Assembly (NCBI RefSeq): GCF_014655715.1
Contig: NZ_BNBM01000007.1
Location: forward strand, 124,001 to 188,000
Source of the DNA: Streptomyces lanatus
GTDB lineage: Bacteria > Actinomycetota > Actinomycetes > Streptomycetales > Streptomycetaceae
Direction of reading: 5' to 3'
DNA: 64,000 nt
Numbering within the stretch: the stretch's first letter is position 1; every line of letters starts with the position of its first letter. Below are positions 16,426-23,651 of this stretch, in pieces. The notes under the pieces are model-generated. The model had not been told where the DNA came from, made no database searches, and worked only from the letters and a program-made list of their open reading frames with translations. A program made the translations under genes and the position numbers.

Positions 16426-17885
16426 GTGCTACGGGTGATGCCGGGCAGCGGCTGTTCGTCGGGGGCGAGTGGGTGGAGCCGGACGGCGGGTACTACGCCG
16501 TCGTCGACCCGGCATCCGAGGAGACCGTCGGCTGGGCCCCCGAGGCCACGCGGGACCAGGTGCGGGACGCCGCCGCCGCGGCCCGCGAGGCCCTCGGGGC
16601 GTGGTCGCGTACCGCGCCGGAGGAGCGGGCGGCGGTGCTGGCCCGTACGGCGGAGATCATCGGCCAGCGCTTCCTGCCGTACGCCGAACTCGCCCAGGCC
16701 GAGACCGGAGCGACCACGGGGACCGCCCGGGGTATGCAGGTCGGGGTCGGGGCGGCCCGTTTCCGGCGGTACGCGCGCGTGGAGCCCGCCGAGTGGGCGA
16801 TTCCGCCCCAGATCAACGAGGCCGGGCCGATGGGCAGGGCGGGGGTGATGGGGGCGCTCGCCGTGCGGCAGCCCGTCGGGGTCGTCACCTGCGTCACCTC
16901 GTACAACAACCCGTGGGCCAATCCGGCGGGCAAGATCGCCCCCGCGCTCGCCATGGGCAACACGGTGGTGGTGAAGCCGGCGCCGCAGGATCCGCTCTCC
17001 GTCTACCGGATGGCGGAGGCGCTGGAGGCGGCGGGGGCGCCGGCGGGTGTGGTCAATGTCGTGTCCGGGCGGGCCGTGGAGGTCGGCGAGGCGGCCGTGT
17101 CGTCCCCCGATGTCGACATGGTGAGCTTCACCGGGTCCACCGCCGTCGGGCAGCGCATCGCCGAGGTGTGCGGGCGGGACATGAAGCGCCAGTTGATGGA
17201 GCTGGGCGGGAAGGGCGCGGCGGTCGTGTTCGACGACGCCGACGTCGGGTCGGTGGTGGCCGGGATCGGGACGACGTTCTCCTTCTACAGCGGGCAGATC
17301 TGTACCGCGCCGACGCGGGTGCTGGCCCAGCGCGGTGTGTACGACCGGCTCGTCGAGCAACTCGCCGCGTACGCCGGGCGGTTGACGGTCGGGGATCCGC
17401 GCGAGCCGTCGACGGTCGTCGGGCCGGTGATCTCGGCCGCGCACCGGGACCGGGTGGAGTCGTACGTCGAGACCGGGCGGAAGGAAGGCGCCGTGGTGGT
17501 GGCCGGAGGCGAACGGCCGCCGCAGGAGCGGGGTTTCTACGTCGCCCCGACCCTCCTCGCGGACTGCGCCAACGACATGACGGTCGCCCGGGAGGAGATC
17601 TTCGGCCCCGTCGTCTGCGTCATCCCCTTCGACGAGGAGGAAGAGGGCATCGCCCTCGCCAACGACACCGACTACGGCCTCATCGACTACGTCTGGTCCG
17701 GCGACATCGCCCGCGCCTTCCGCGTGGCGCGGCGACTGCGGGCCGGGGGAGTCGGGGTCAACACCGTGGGGCGCAACATGGAGGCGCCGTTCGGGGGGTT
17801 CAAGAGGAGCGGGGTGGGGCGGGACGTCGGGTCGTACGCGCTGCACGCGTACAGCGAGGTGCAGGCGATCGTGTGGCCGGGGTGA
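16422..17885 (+). CDS. NAD(P)-dependent aldehyde dehydrogenase
   Basis: The GTG at 16422 overlaps the previous stop (GTGA) and gives 487 residues, normal for the superfamily. Visible blocks: SYNNPWANPAGKIAPALAMG, NTVVVKPAPQDPLS, SFTGSTAVGQRIAE for cofactor binding, MELGGKGAAVVFDDAD with the general-base Glu, SGQICTAPTRV with the catalytic Cys, and EEIFGPVVCVIPFD. Family members oxidise aldehydes to acids. Coupling to the amidohydrolase suggests that the aldehyde comes from breakdown of an amide or amino compound; this is inference. Confidence 0.9.
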   Translation: MSATGDAGQRLFVGGEWVEPDGGYYAVVDPASEETVGWAPEATRDQVRDAAAAAREALGAWSRTAPEERAAVLARTAEIIGQRFLPYAELAQAETGATTGTARGMQVGVGAARFRRYARVEPAEWAIPPQINEAGPMGRAGVMGALAVRQPVGVVTCVTSYNNPWANPAGKIAPALAMGNTVVVKPAPQDPLSVYRMAEALEAAGAPAGVVNVVSGRAVEVGEAAVSSPDVDMVSFTGSTAVGQRIAEVCGRDMKRQLMELGGKGAAVVFDDADVGSVVAGIGTTFSFYSGQICTAPTRVLAQRGVYDRLVEQLAAYAGRLTVGDPREPSTVVGPVISAAHRDRVESYVETGRKEGAVVVAGGERPPQERGFYVAPTLLADCANDMTVAREEIFGPVVCVIPFDEEEEGIALANDTDYGLIDYVWSGDIARAFRVARRLRAGGVGVNTVGRNMEAPFGGFKRSGVGRDVGSYALHAYSEVQAIVWPG

Positions 17886-17948
17886 GCCGCGCGGATTGAC
17901 CGGGCGGTGGCTGTCGCCGGGGGCGGCCGGGCGGGCAGAGTGGCCCGT

Positions 17949-18740
17949 ATGGGACAGATGGTGCAGGTCAAGGGCGGCGAGGTCTGGGCGGACGACACAG
18001 GTGGTGCGGCTGCGGCGGGGCCGCCCGTGGTGCTGCTGCACTCTGGGGTCGGCGACTCCCGCCTCTGGGAACCGGTGCGGCCGGGGCTGACGTCCGGCGG
18101 GCACCGGGTGATCTCCTACGACGCCCGGGGCTTCGGACGCTCACCGGCGCCCACCGTCTCCTACACCCAGGCCGAGGACCTCAGGAGCGTCCTGGACCAC
18201 TTCGAACTGCCCCGCGTCGTCCTGATCGGCACCAGCATGGGCGCCAGGACGGCCATCGACCTGGCGCTCGACGACCCCGGCCGGGTGGCGGCCCTCGGCC
18301 TGCTGGTGCCCGGCGTCGCCGGATACGACGGCCTGGAGGTGCCCGAGGTCACCGAGGAGATCGGCCGGCTGGCCACGGCCGGTGACATGGACGGCCTGGT
18401 CGCCCTCGCGCTGCGGCTCTGGGGCGGGGCGGGCCCCGACCCCGACACCGAGGCCGAGCGGATGCTGCGGGCGGCGATTCCGGCCTGGTTCACGACCTAC
18501 GGCCATGAGACCGAGGGCGCCCCCGCCTTCGACCGGCTCGGCGAACTCGACCTCCCCTGCACCCTGCTCCTCGGCGAGAAGGACCAGCCCGAGGTGATCC
18601 GCTGCAACGAGGCGATGGCCGCCCGTATCCCCGGCTGCCGGCTGGTCCGTCAGCCGGACTGCGACCACTTTCCGACGCTGCGGGCGCCGAAGGAGGTCAT
18701 GCGGCTGGTGACGGAGCTGTGCGCGCGGGCGGCGGCCTGA
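17949..18740 (+). CDS. Alpha/beta-hydrolase fold protein
   Basis: From ATG 17949 the protein has 263 residues; ATG 17958 is equally possible and 17907 is unlikely because its 14 extra residues are not conserved in character. The catalytic triad is clear: GTSMGAR with the nucleophile Ser, LLGEKDQPE with the acid, and DCDHFPTLRAP with the His. The oxyanion region VVLLHSGVGDSRLW precedes them. It resembles 3-oxoadipate enol-lactonase-like and esterase-type hydrolases. It follows the aldehyde dehydrogenase by 63 bases and may be part of the same catabolic unit. The substrate is unknown. Confidence 0.85.
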   Translation: MGQMVQVKGGEVWADDTGGAAAAGPPVVLLHSGVGDSRLWEPVRPGLTSGGHRVISYDARGFGRSPAPTVSYTQAEDLRSVLDHFELPRVVLIGTSMGARTAIDLALDDPGRVAALGLLVPGVAGYDGLEVPEVTEEIGRLATAGDMDGLVALALRLWGGAGPDPDTEAERMLRAAIPAWFTTYGHETEGAPAFDRLGELDLPCTLLLGEKDQPEVIRCNEAMAARIPGCRLVRQPDCDHFPTLRAPKEVMRLVTELCARAAA

Positions 18741-18769
18741 GCGGAGGCGGCGGGCCGGCGCGGTCCGGG

Positions 18770-19165
18770 TCAGTCGGCGAGATCCACCCGGATCGTCAGC
18801 AGGTCCGTCCCCAGCGCCCGGACGCCCGTGCTGTTGAGGCGGGGCAGGTGGCGCAGGCGGGCCACCGGGTCGTCGTCGGGGAGCAGGTGGGCCGTGCCGG
18901 TGTGCCAGCGGCCCTTCACCCGTACCCGCACCCTCGGATCGGCCTTGATGTTGCGGACGTACTGGGACCGCTCCCCGAACTCCGACACCAGCCAGAAGGA
19001 GTCACCGACCCGGCGTCCCCCCACCGGTGTCCGCCGGGGCAGGCCGGAGACGCGGCCCGTGGTCTCCAGGAGCGTCTGGAGGGGGAGGCGGCGCAGCACC
19101 GGGTTGCCGACATGGCGCTGGAAGCCGGTGGCGGCGCGGAACCTGAGCTCGGTGAGGCGGGACAT
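18770..19165 (-). CDS. F420H2-dependent nitroreductase-family protein (Ddn-like)
   Basis: From ATG 19165 (AGGAGA upstream) the protein has 131 residues. The core TTGRVSGLPRRTPVGGRRVGDSFWLVSEFGERSQYVRNIKADPRV is typical of the split-barrel deazaflavin-dependent nitroreductases: the T-x-GR-S-G-x-xR-TP block binds the F420 tail and W-V-S-x-x-G-x-x-x-x-x-x-N-x-x-x-x-P closes the site. Mycobacterial Ddn reduces nitroimidazoles and quinones. Physiological substrate here is unknown. With three LLM genes and fbiC nearby it adds to an F420-rich neighbourhood. It is divergent from the endonuclease/phosphatase-like gene. Confidence 0.83.
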   Translation of the reverse strand: MSRLTELRFRAATGFQRHVGNPVLRRLPLQTLLETTGRVSGLPRRTPVGGRRVGDSFWLVSEFGERSQYVRNIKADPRVRVRVKGRWHTGTAHLLPDDDPVARLRHLPRLNSTGVRALGTDLLTIRVDLAD

Positions 19166-19275
19166 GGCTGTGGGTCTCCTGTCTTCTGCGAGGCGTCGGG
19201 CACGCGGGTCGAACTGTTGCTTCAATGGTCCCTTCCTGACGCGGCATGACGAAAGCGGGAGCGGGTGGCTGCCGA

Positions 19276-20103
19276 ATGCGGGTTGTGACCTGGAATCTGT
19301 GGTGGCGCTTCGGGCCCTGGGAGGCCCGGCAGAAGGCTGTCCTCTCCGAGCTGCGTGATCTGCGCCCCGACATCGTGGGCCTTCAGGAGGTGTGGGCCGC
19401 CGACGGTGAGAACCAGGCCGAGTGGCTGGCCGCCGAACTCGGCATGCACTGGGCCTGGGCGCCTTCGCCCGCCCCCGAGCGCTGGCGCCGGCGGATCGGC
19501 GACCCGACCGTCGACATCGGGAACGCCGTACTGAGCCGCTGGCCGGTCACCGCCCAGCGCACCCTCCGCCTCCCCGCCCCCGCGGACGTCGACGACGGCC
19601 GCCTCGCCCTCTTCACCCGCCTGACCACCCCCGCCTACGACATCCCCTTCTTCACCACCCACCTCACCTCCGCCCTGCACGGCTCGGCCGTACGCTGCCG
19701 CCAGGTCACCGCCCTCGCCGAGTTCGTCGGCGAGAACCGGGGCGACACGCCCTTCCCCACCATCGTCACCGGCGACTTCAACGCCTGGCCCGACTCCGAC
19801 GAGATCCGCCTCTTCGGCGGCTACCGCACCGCACCGGTCGTCCCCGGCCAGGTCTTCTTCGACGCCTGGCAGTACGCCGCCCCCGACGCCCCCTCCGCCA
19901 CCTGGGACCGCGCCAACCCCTATGTCGCGACGGGCCTGGAGCCGAGCGTACGCATCGACTACATCCACGTCGGCCCGCCCGGCACGGGCGGACTGGGGCA
20001 TGTACGGGCGGTACGGCGCGCCGGGGACGGCCCGGTCGACGGGGTCTGGCCGTCGGACCATGCGGCGGTGGTGGCCGATCTGGGGGACGGGTCGGCACCC
20101 TGA
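19276..20103 (+). CDS. Endonuclease/exonuclease/phosphatase (EEP) family protein
   Basis: The start is taken at ATG 19276 (275 residues), immediately before the first conserved strand MRVVTWNLWW; ATG 19246 adds ten unconserved residues. Metal and catalytic motifs are all visible: TWNLWW, LQEVW with the metal-binding Glu, TTHLTS, VTGDFNAWPDSDE with the D-x-N pair, and WPSDHAAVVADL with the final S-D-H. These enzymes cleave phosphodiester or phosphomonoester bonds in DNA, RNA, phospholipid heads or inositol phosphates; the substrate cannot be told. No signal peptide is seen. Confidence 0.85.
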   Translation: MRVVTWNLWWRFGPWEARQKAVLSELRDLRPDIVGLQEVWAADGENQAEWLAAELGMHWAWAPSPAPERWRRRIGDPTVDIGNAVLSRWPVTAQRTLRLPAPADVDDGRLALFTRLTTPAYDIPFFTTHLTSALHGSAVRCRQVTALAEFVGENRGDTPFPTIVTGDFNAWPDSDEIRLFGGYRTAPVVPGQVFFDAWQYAAPDAPSATWDRANPYVATGLEPSVRIDYIHVGPPGTGGLGHVRAVRRAGDGPVDGVWPSDHAAVVADLGDGSAP

Positions 20104-20230
20104 CCGCGCACGACGACGGTGACGCCCGGGGAAACATCCGGTGACGGGGCCGTGGTGCGCCACAACCGGCGGCGGAGCACAGGGGTCACACAGGTGTCAT
20201 CGGCCCGTCCCCGTATCCGAGGTTCCCCGC

Positions 20231-21043
20231 ATGAGACACCGTCAGGCCCTTTTGGCCACCGCCGCTTTCCTGCCGGTCGTGCTGCTGACCGGCGCGCCCG
20301 CGTACGCCGACGGGTCGCCCGCGCCATCGGCGACGCCGTCGCCGTCGTTCGGCTGGGACGAGTGCGACGGTGACAACGAGGACCGGAGCCTGCGCGCCAC
20401 CCTCAGCCTGCCCGAGGGCGTCACGGCGGGCAGCGGCTGGCACGGTTTCACCGTCAGGGTCGAGAACCTCACAGACAGCGCCTTCGAGGATCTCGACATC
20501 ATGATCGACAAGTTCGCCGCCTCCAGCGCCATCTACAACGACCGCATGGACGACGACCCCGAGAACACCAGCCCCTACGTCGACGCCCAGCTCCAGGATC
20601 CGAGGACGCGGGCCTGGGAGGACTTCGACTTCGGGCAGGAGTACGGCCGGATCGCGTGGACCGGCATCGCCCCGCACGAGACGCTGACCTACCGGCTCCG
20701 CCTGCGCGTCGACAAGTCCATGCCCCTGTGGAGCAAGATCGATCCGAACGATCACACCGGGGTCGGCGTCTTCGTCCTGGTCACCAAGCGCCCGGACGAG
20801 AAGGGCGAGTGCACCTGGCTGCACTCCCGGGACAAGTACAAGTACGCCATCCACCCGCCCCGAAAGGTCCCCGAGAAGGGCGAGGACGTCACCATGCCGC
20901 TCGCCCTCACGGTCGGCGCGGCCCTCACGGTCGGCGCGGCCGTCGCCGTGGGCGCCGGCGCGGTGTACGCGCTGCGGCGGCGCGGGCGACGGCCGGGCCG
21001 GACGGTGAGCCCTACGAACGGCCCAGGAAGATCGGGTTCGTGA
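20231..21043 (+). CDS. Exported protein with C-terminal membrane anchor, function unknown
   Basis: From ATG 20231 the product has 270 residues. It begins with a signal peptide (MRHRQ, hydrophobic core, cleavage near AYA-DGS), continues with a Pro/Ser linker and a soluble domain (GWHGFTVRVENLTDSAFEDLDIMIDKF) that resembles an immunoglobulin-like beta domain, and ends with a hydrophobic segment (LALTVGAALTVGAAVAVGAGAVYAL) followed by RRRGRR. This gives a cell-surface protein anchored by its tail; no LPxTG sorting signal is visible. The gene's last 32 bases overlap the 3' end of the convergent PHP gene. Confidence 0.75.
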   Translation: MRHRQALLATAAFLPVVLLTGAPAYADGSPAPSATPSPSFGWDECDGDNEDRSLRATLSLPEGVTAGSGWHGFTVRVENLTDSAFEDLDIMIDKFAASSAIYNDRMDDDPENTSPYVDAQLQDPRTRAWEDFDFGQEYGRIAWTGIAPHETLTYRLRLRVDKSMPLWSKIDPNDHTGVGVFVLVTKRPDEKGECTWLHSRDKYKYAIHPPRKVPEKGEDVTMPLALTVGAALTVGAAVAVGAGAVYALRRRGRRPGRTVSPTNGPGRSGS

Positions 21044-22529
21044 ACGCCGCCAACGCGCCCGGCAGCGGGCCCAGTGCCGTCTCGTGCCGCAACTCGGCCC
21101 GTACATAGGCGGCGTACGACGGAGTGGTCCGCCACTCCACCACCCCCGAGCCGGACACCGGCAGGGGGTCGCTGGTGAGGAGTACGCCCTGGTCCGTCAC
21201 GAAGCGGATCGTGCAGCGGGGGGCGCCCGAGGCCTCCAGGCGGACCGTGACCGGGGTGTCCCGGTCGACCTCCAGGCGGCCGCCGATGCCCGCCTGCCGG
21301 CCCCGGCCGCCGGACGCGGTGAAGGTGAGGGAGACGTTCTTGGACTCGGCGATGTAGGAGCGGCCCGCCCTGATGCCCTCCTGGATGGCCTCGCGGGTGA
21401 GGTCGTCGGCGAGGACCACCGTCTGCGGGGAGCCGACCGGGTCGGGGCTGCGGTGGGCGTCGCTGTTGCCCATCGCCGGGATCCAGTCACGGCTGTTGTC
21501 GCGGACGGACGCGACCAGTGTGCTGTCCCAGTCGGCGAGGGAGACCTCGTCGTCCGGGGTCCAGGGGCCGTTCCAGACCTCCACCGCGTCCGCCTCGCCG
21601 AAGCCGAACTTCCAGTTGCAGCCGACGCAGGTGGCGTGCGGGTGGGCCGGGACGACCAGGCCGCCCGCACGCCGGACCTGGCGGGCGAACTTGCCGAAGC
21701 GGTTGTCGCGCGCCCGGTAGCGCCAGTCGATGAACGTCCCCGGCTCCACCCCGAGCGCCACCACATGCCCGTTGCGCGTCGTGATCTCCTCGCCCAGCAT
21801 CACCAGCAGGTCGTCGCCCGCGACATCGGCCCAGTGCGGGTGCGCCGAGTGCGTGTTGTGCTCGGAGCTGTTGATGAAGTCCAGGCCGGCCTCACGGGCG
21901 AGGGCGGCGATCTCGGCCGGGGTGCGGCGGCCGTCGGAGTACCAGGAGTGCAGGTGGCAGTCGCCCCGGTACCAGGCCCGGCCCCTGCCCTTCGCCCGCT
22001 GCGGCGGATACGTCGGCCGGACGGCCTCGCCCGGCTCGCCGTAGGTCAGCGTGATCGTCAGCTCGTAGTCCAGGCCCTGCGGAGCCACCGTGTACGGGCC
22101 GAGGGCGACGTACCAGGTGCCCTCGCGCACCGGCCCCGGGATGTAGCCGGGGGTGGCCTCGTCGGCCCGGATGAAGAACTCCGTGCGCGCACCGCCCGAC
22201 CAGCCCCGGAAGCCCTTGCCGCCCAGGTCGGTGCCACGCTCGTCGAACATGCCGATGTCGAGGGCGTTGCCCATGGTGCCCGCCGGGACGGACGGCCGGT
22301 CGTAGGTGTAGGAGACCTTGATCTCGCGGACCCCGTCCGGGACTTCCACGGGCACGTAGACGAAGTCGGGCGATCCGGGCGGAAGGGTCCCGCGCACGGT
22401 ACGGCTCTCGGCGTCCTGCATGTCGTCGGCCCCTCTCGCAAAGGTCACGTTTCCCAACGTAAGCGCGGCCGCGGCGCCCGTCACGAACAAGGCGCGTCTG
22501 CCCAGGCCGGCGTGGTTGTCCTCGCACAT
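21012..22529 (-). CDS. CehA/McbA-type PHP-domain metallohydrolase, Tat-exported
   Basis: The start at ATG 22529 follows GGGGAG at good spacing and gives 505 residues; ATG 22607 would place 26 extra residues ahead of the signal. Residues 10-30 (GRRALFVTGAAAALTLG) look like a twin-arginine signal. A beta-rich accessory domain (~40-190) precedes the PHP domain: YRGDCHLHSWYSDG with the first metal histidines, NSSEHNTHS, LGEEITTRNGHVVALG, VPAHPH and GNSDAHRS. CehA/McbA relatives hydrolyse carbamate or phosphoester bonds. Export as a folded metalloenzyme fits Tat. Function in the cell is unknown. Confidence 0.85.
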   Translation of the reverse strand: MCEDNHAGLGRRALFVTGAAAALTLGNVTFARGADDMQDAESRTVRGTLPPGSPDFVYVPVEVPDGVREIKVSYTYDRPSVPAGTMGNALDIGMFDERGTDLGGKGFRGWSGGARTEFFIRADEATPGYIPGPVREGTWYVALGPYTVAPQGLDYELTITLTYGEPGEAVRPTYPPQRAKGRGRAWYRGDCHLHSWYSDGRRTPAEIAALAREAGLDFINSSEHNTHSAHPHWADVAGDDLLVMLGEEITTRNGHVVALGVEPGTFIDWRYRARDNRFGKFARQVRRAGGLVVPAHPHATCVGCNWKFGFGEADAVEVWNGPWTPDDEVSLADWDSTLVASVRDNSRDWIPAMGNSDAHRSPDPVGSPQTVVLADDLTREAIQEGIRAGRSYIAESKNVSLTFTASGGRGRQAGIGGRLEVDRDTPVTVRLEASGAPRCTIRFVTDQGVLLTSDPLPVSGSGVVEWRTTPSYAAYVRAELRHETALGPLPGALAAFTNPIFLGRS

Positions 22530-22725
22530 GCTGCTGCTCCCCAGGTCGTCGTGAGTGACAGGGCGTGGGTGGTGCGGTGCGGTGGTGCCGTGTGGTGGTG
22601 CGTGCAACTGTCGTATTCAGCCGTGAACTTCCGGGCAAGGGAAGGGAATCGGCAGCCAATCGCCAGCCGATCGTTCAGCTGACGGGGCCGGTCACCGGAG
22701 GGCGCGCTGGGCCGACCGGTCGGTA

Positions 22726-22755
22726 TCGACATCTGTGCCCGCGCGCGATACAGAT
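22726..22755 (+). promoter_or_regulatory. Candidate leaderless promoter of the LLM gene at 22762
   Basis: TCGACA (22726-22731) and TACAGA (22749-22754) are separated by 17 bases, and the ATG at 22762 follows 7 bases after the -10 hexamer. No ribosome site is present, so transcription may begin at or next to the start codon, as is common in Streptomyces. Prediction by eye only. Confidence 0.4.
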
Positions 22756-22761
22756 GCCGTC

Positions 22762-23613
22762 ATGCGCCTCTCCGTCACGATCTTCCTCACCGACGAGACG
22801 ATCACGCCGACCCGGCTCGCCCGCGAGCTGGAACAGCGCGGATTCGCCGGGCTGTATCTGCCCGAGCACACCCACATCCCCGTCGAGCGGACCACCCCGT
22901 ACCCGGCCGGCGGCGAGCTGCCGCCCGAGTACGGCCGCACCCTCGACCCCTTCGTCGCCCTCGGCCAGGCCGCCGCCGTCACCGAGCGGCTCGGCCTCGG
23001 CACCGGCATCACCCTGGTCGCCCAGCACGACCCGATCGCCCTGGCCAAGCAGATCGCGACCCTGGACCATCTCTCCGGCGGCCGCTTCACCCTCGGCCTC
23101 GGCTTCGGCTGGAACGTCGAGGAGGCCGCCGATCACGGCGTGGAATGGCGTACGCGCCGCGAACTCGTCCGCGACCGGATGGCCCTGATGCGGGCCCTCT
23201 GGGCCGACGAACCGGTCGCCCACGAGGGGGAGTTCGGGTCGGTACGCGCAAGTTTCGCCTACCCCAAACCCGCACAGAAGCCGCGCGCCCCGAAGGTCAA
23301 CGGCCCGCGTACGTTCATCGGGGGCGCGGCAGGCCCGAAGCTGTTCGCGCACGTCAGCGAGTACGCGGACGGCTGGATGCCGATCGGGGGGCGGGGCCTG
23401 TCCGAAAGTCTCCCCCGGCTGCGAACCGTGTGGACGGACGCGGGACGCGACCCCGCCGCCCTCCAGGTCGTGCCGTACGCCGTGTATCCCAACCCCGGGA
23501 AGCTCGCGCACTACGCGGAGTTGGGCATCGAGGAGGTGGTGGTGCAACTGCCACCGGCGGGAGAGGCCGAAGTACTCGGGGCGTTGGACGACTACGCCGC
23601 CTTCCTCGACTGA
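22762..23613 (+). CDS. LLM-class F420-dependent oxidoreductase (TIGR03619-like)
   Basis: The 283-residue protein begins at ATG 22762, where the conserved first strand MRLSVTIFLTDE starts. LLM signatures are GFAGLYLPEHTHIPVER, LGTGITLVAQHDPIALAKQIATLDHLSGGRFTLGLGFGWN and TFIGGAAGPKLF. The HTHIPVER and GFGWNVEEAADHGVEW stretches are typical of the actinobacterial TIGR03619 group, predicted to use F420. It is followed after 38 bases by fbiC, an arrangement linking a cofactor consumer with cofactor synthesis. Substrate unknown. No CTGACG-N3-CGTCAG site precedes it. Confidence 0.86.
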   Translation: MRLSVTIFLTDETITPTRLARELEQRGFAGLYLPEHTHIPVERTTPYPAGGELPPEYGRTLDPFVALGQAAAVTERLGLGTGITLVAQHDPIALAKQIATLDHLSGGRFTLGLGFGWNVEEAADHGVEWRTRRELVRDRMALMRALWADEPVAHEGEFGSVRASFAYPKPAQKPRAPKVNGPRTFIGGAAGPKLFAHVSEYADGWMPIGGRGLSESLPRLRTVWTDAGRDPAALQVVPYAVYPNPGKLAHYAELGIEEVVVQLPPAGEAEVLGALDDYAAFLD

Positions 23614-23639
23614 CCTCCCGGCCCTGATCAAACCGACCG

Positions 23640-23645
23640 TATGCT
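23640..23645 (+). promoter_or_regulatory. Candidate -10 element for leaderless fbiC transcription
   Basis: TATGCT lies 6 bases before the fbiC ATG at 23652. The only purine-rich stretch (GAAGG) abuts the ATG too closely to act as a ribosome site. No good -35 hexamer is seen at the expected distance, so confidence is low. Confidence 0.3.
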
Positions 23646-23651
23646 CGAAGG

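Noticed and set aside
22640..22700. ATCGGC...GCCGAT inverted repeat and a CTGACGGGGCCGGTCA stretch before the LLM gene at 22762
   Set aside because: Wide spacing and poor arm match to the regulon palindrome; not counted as a copy.
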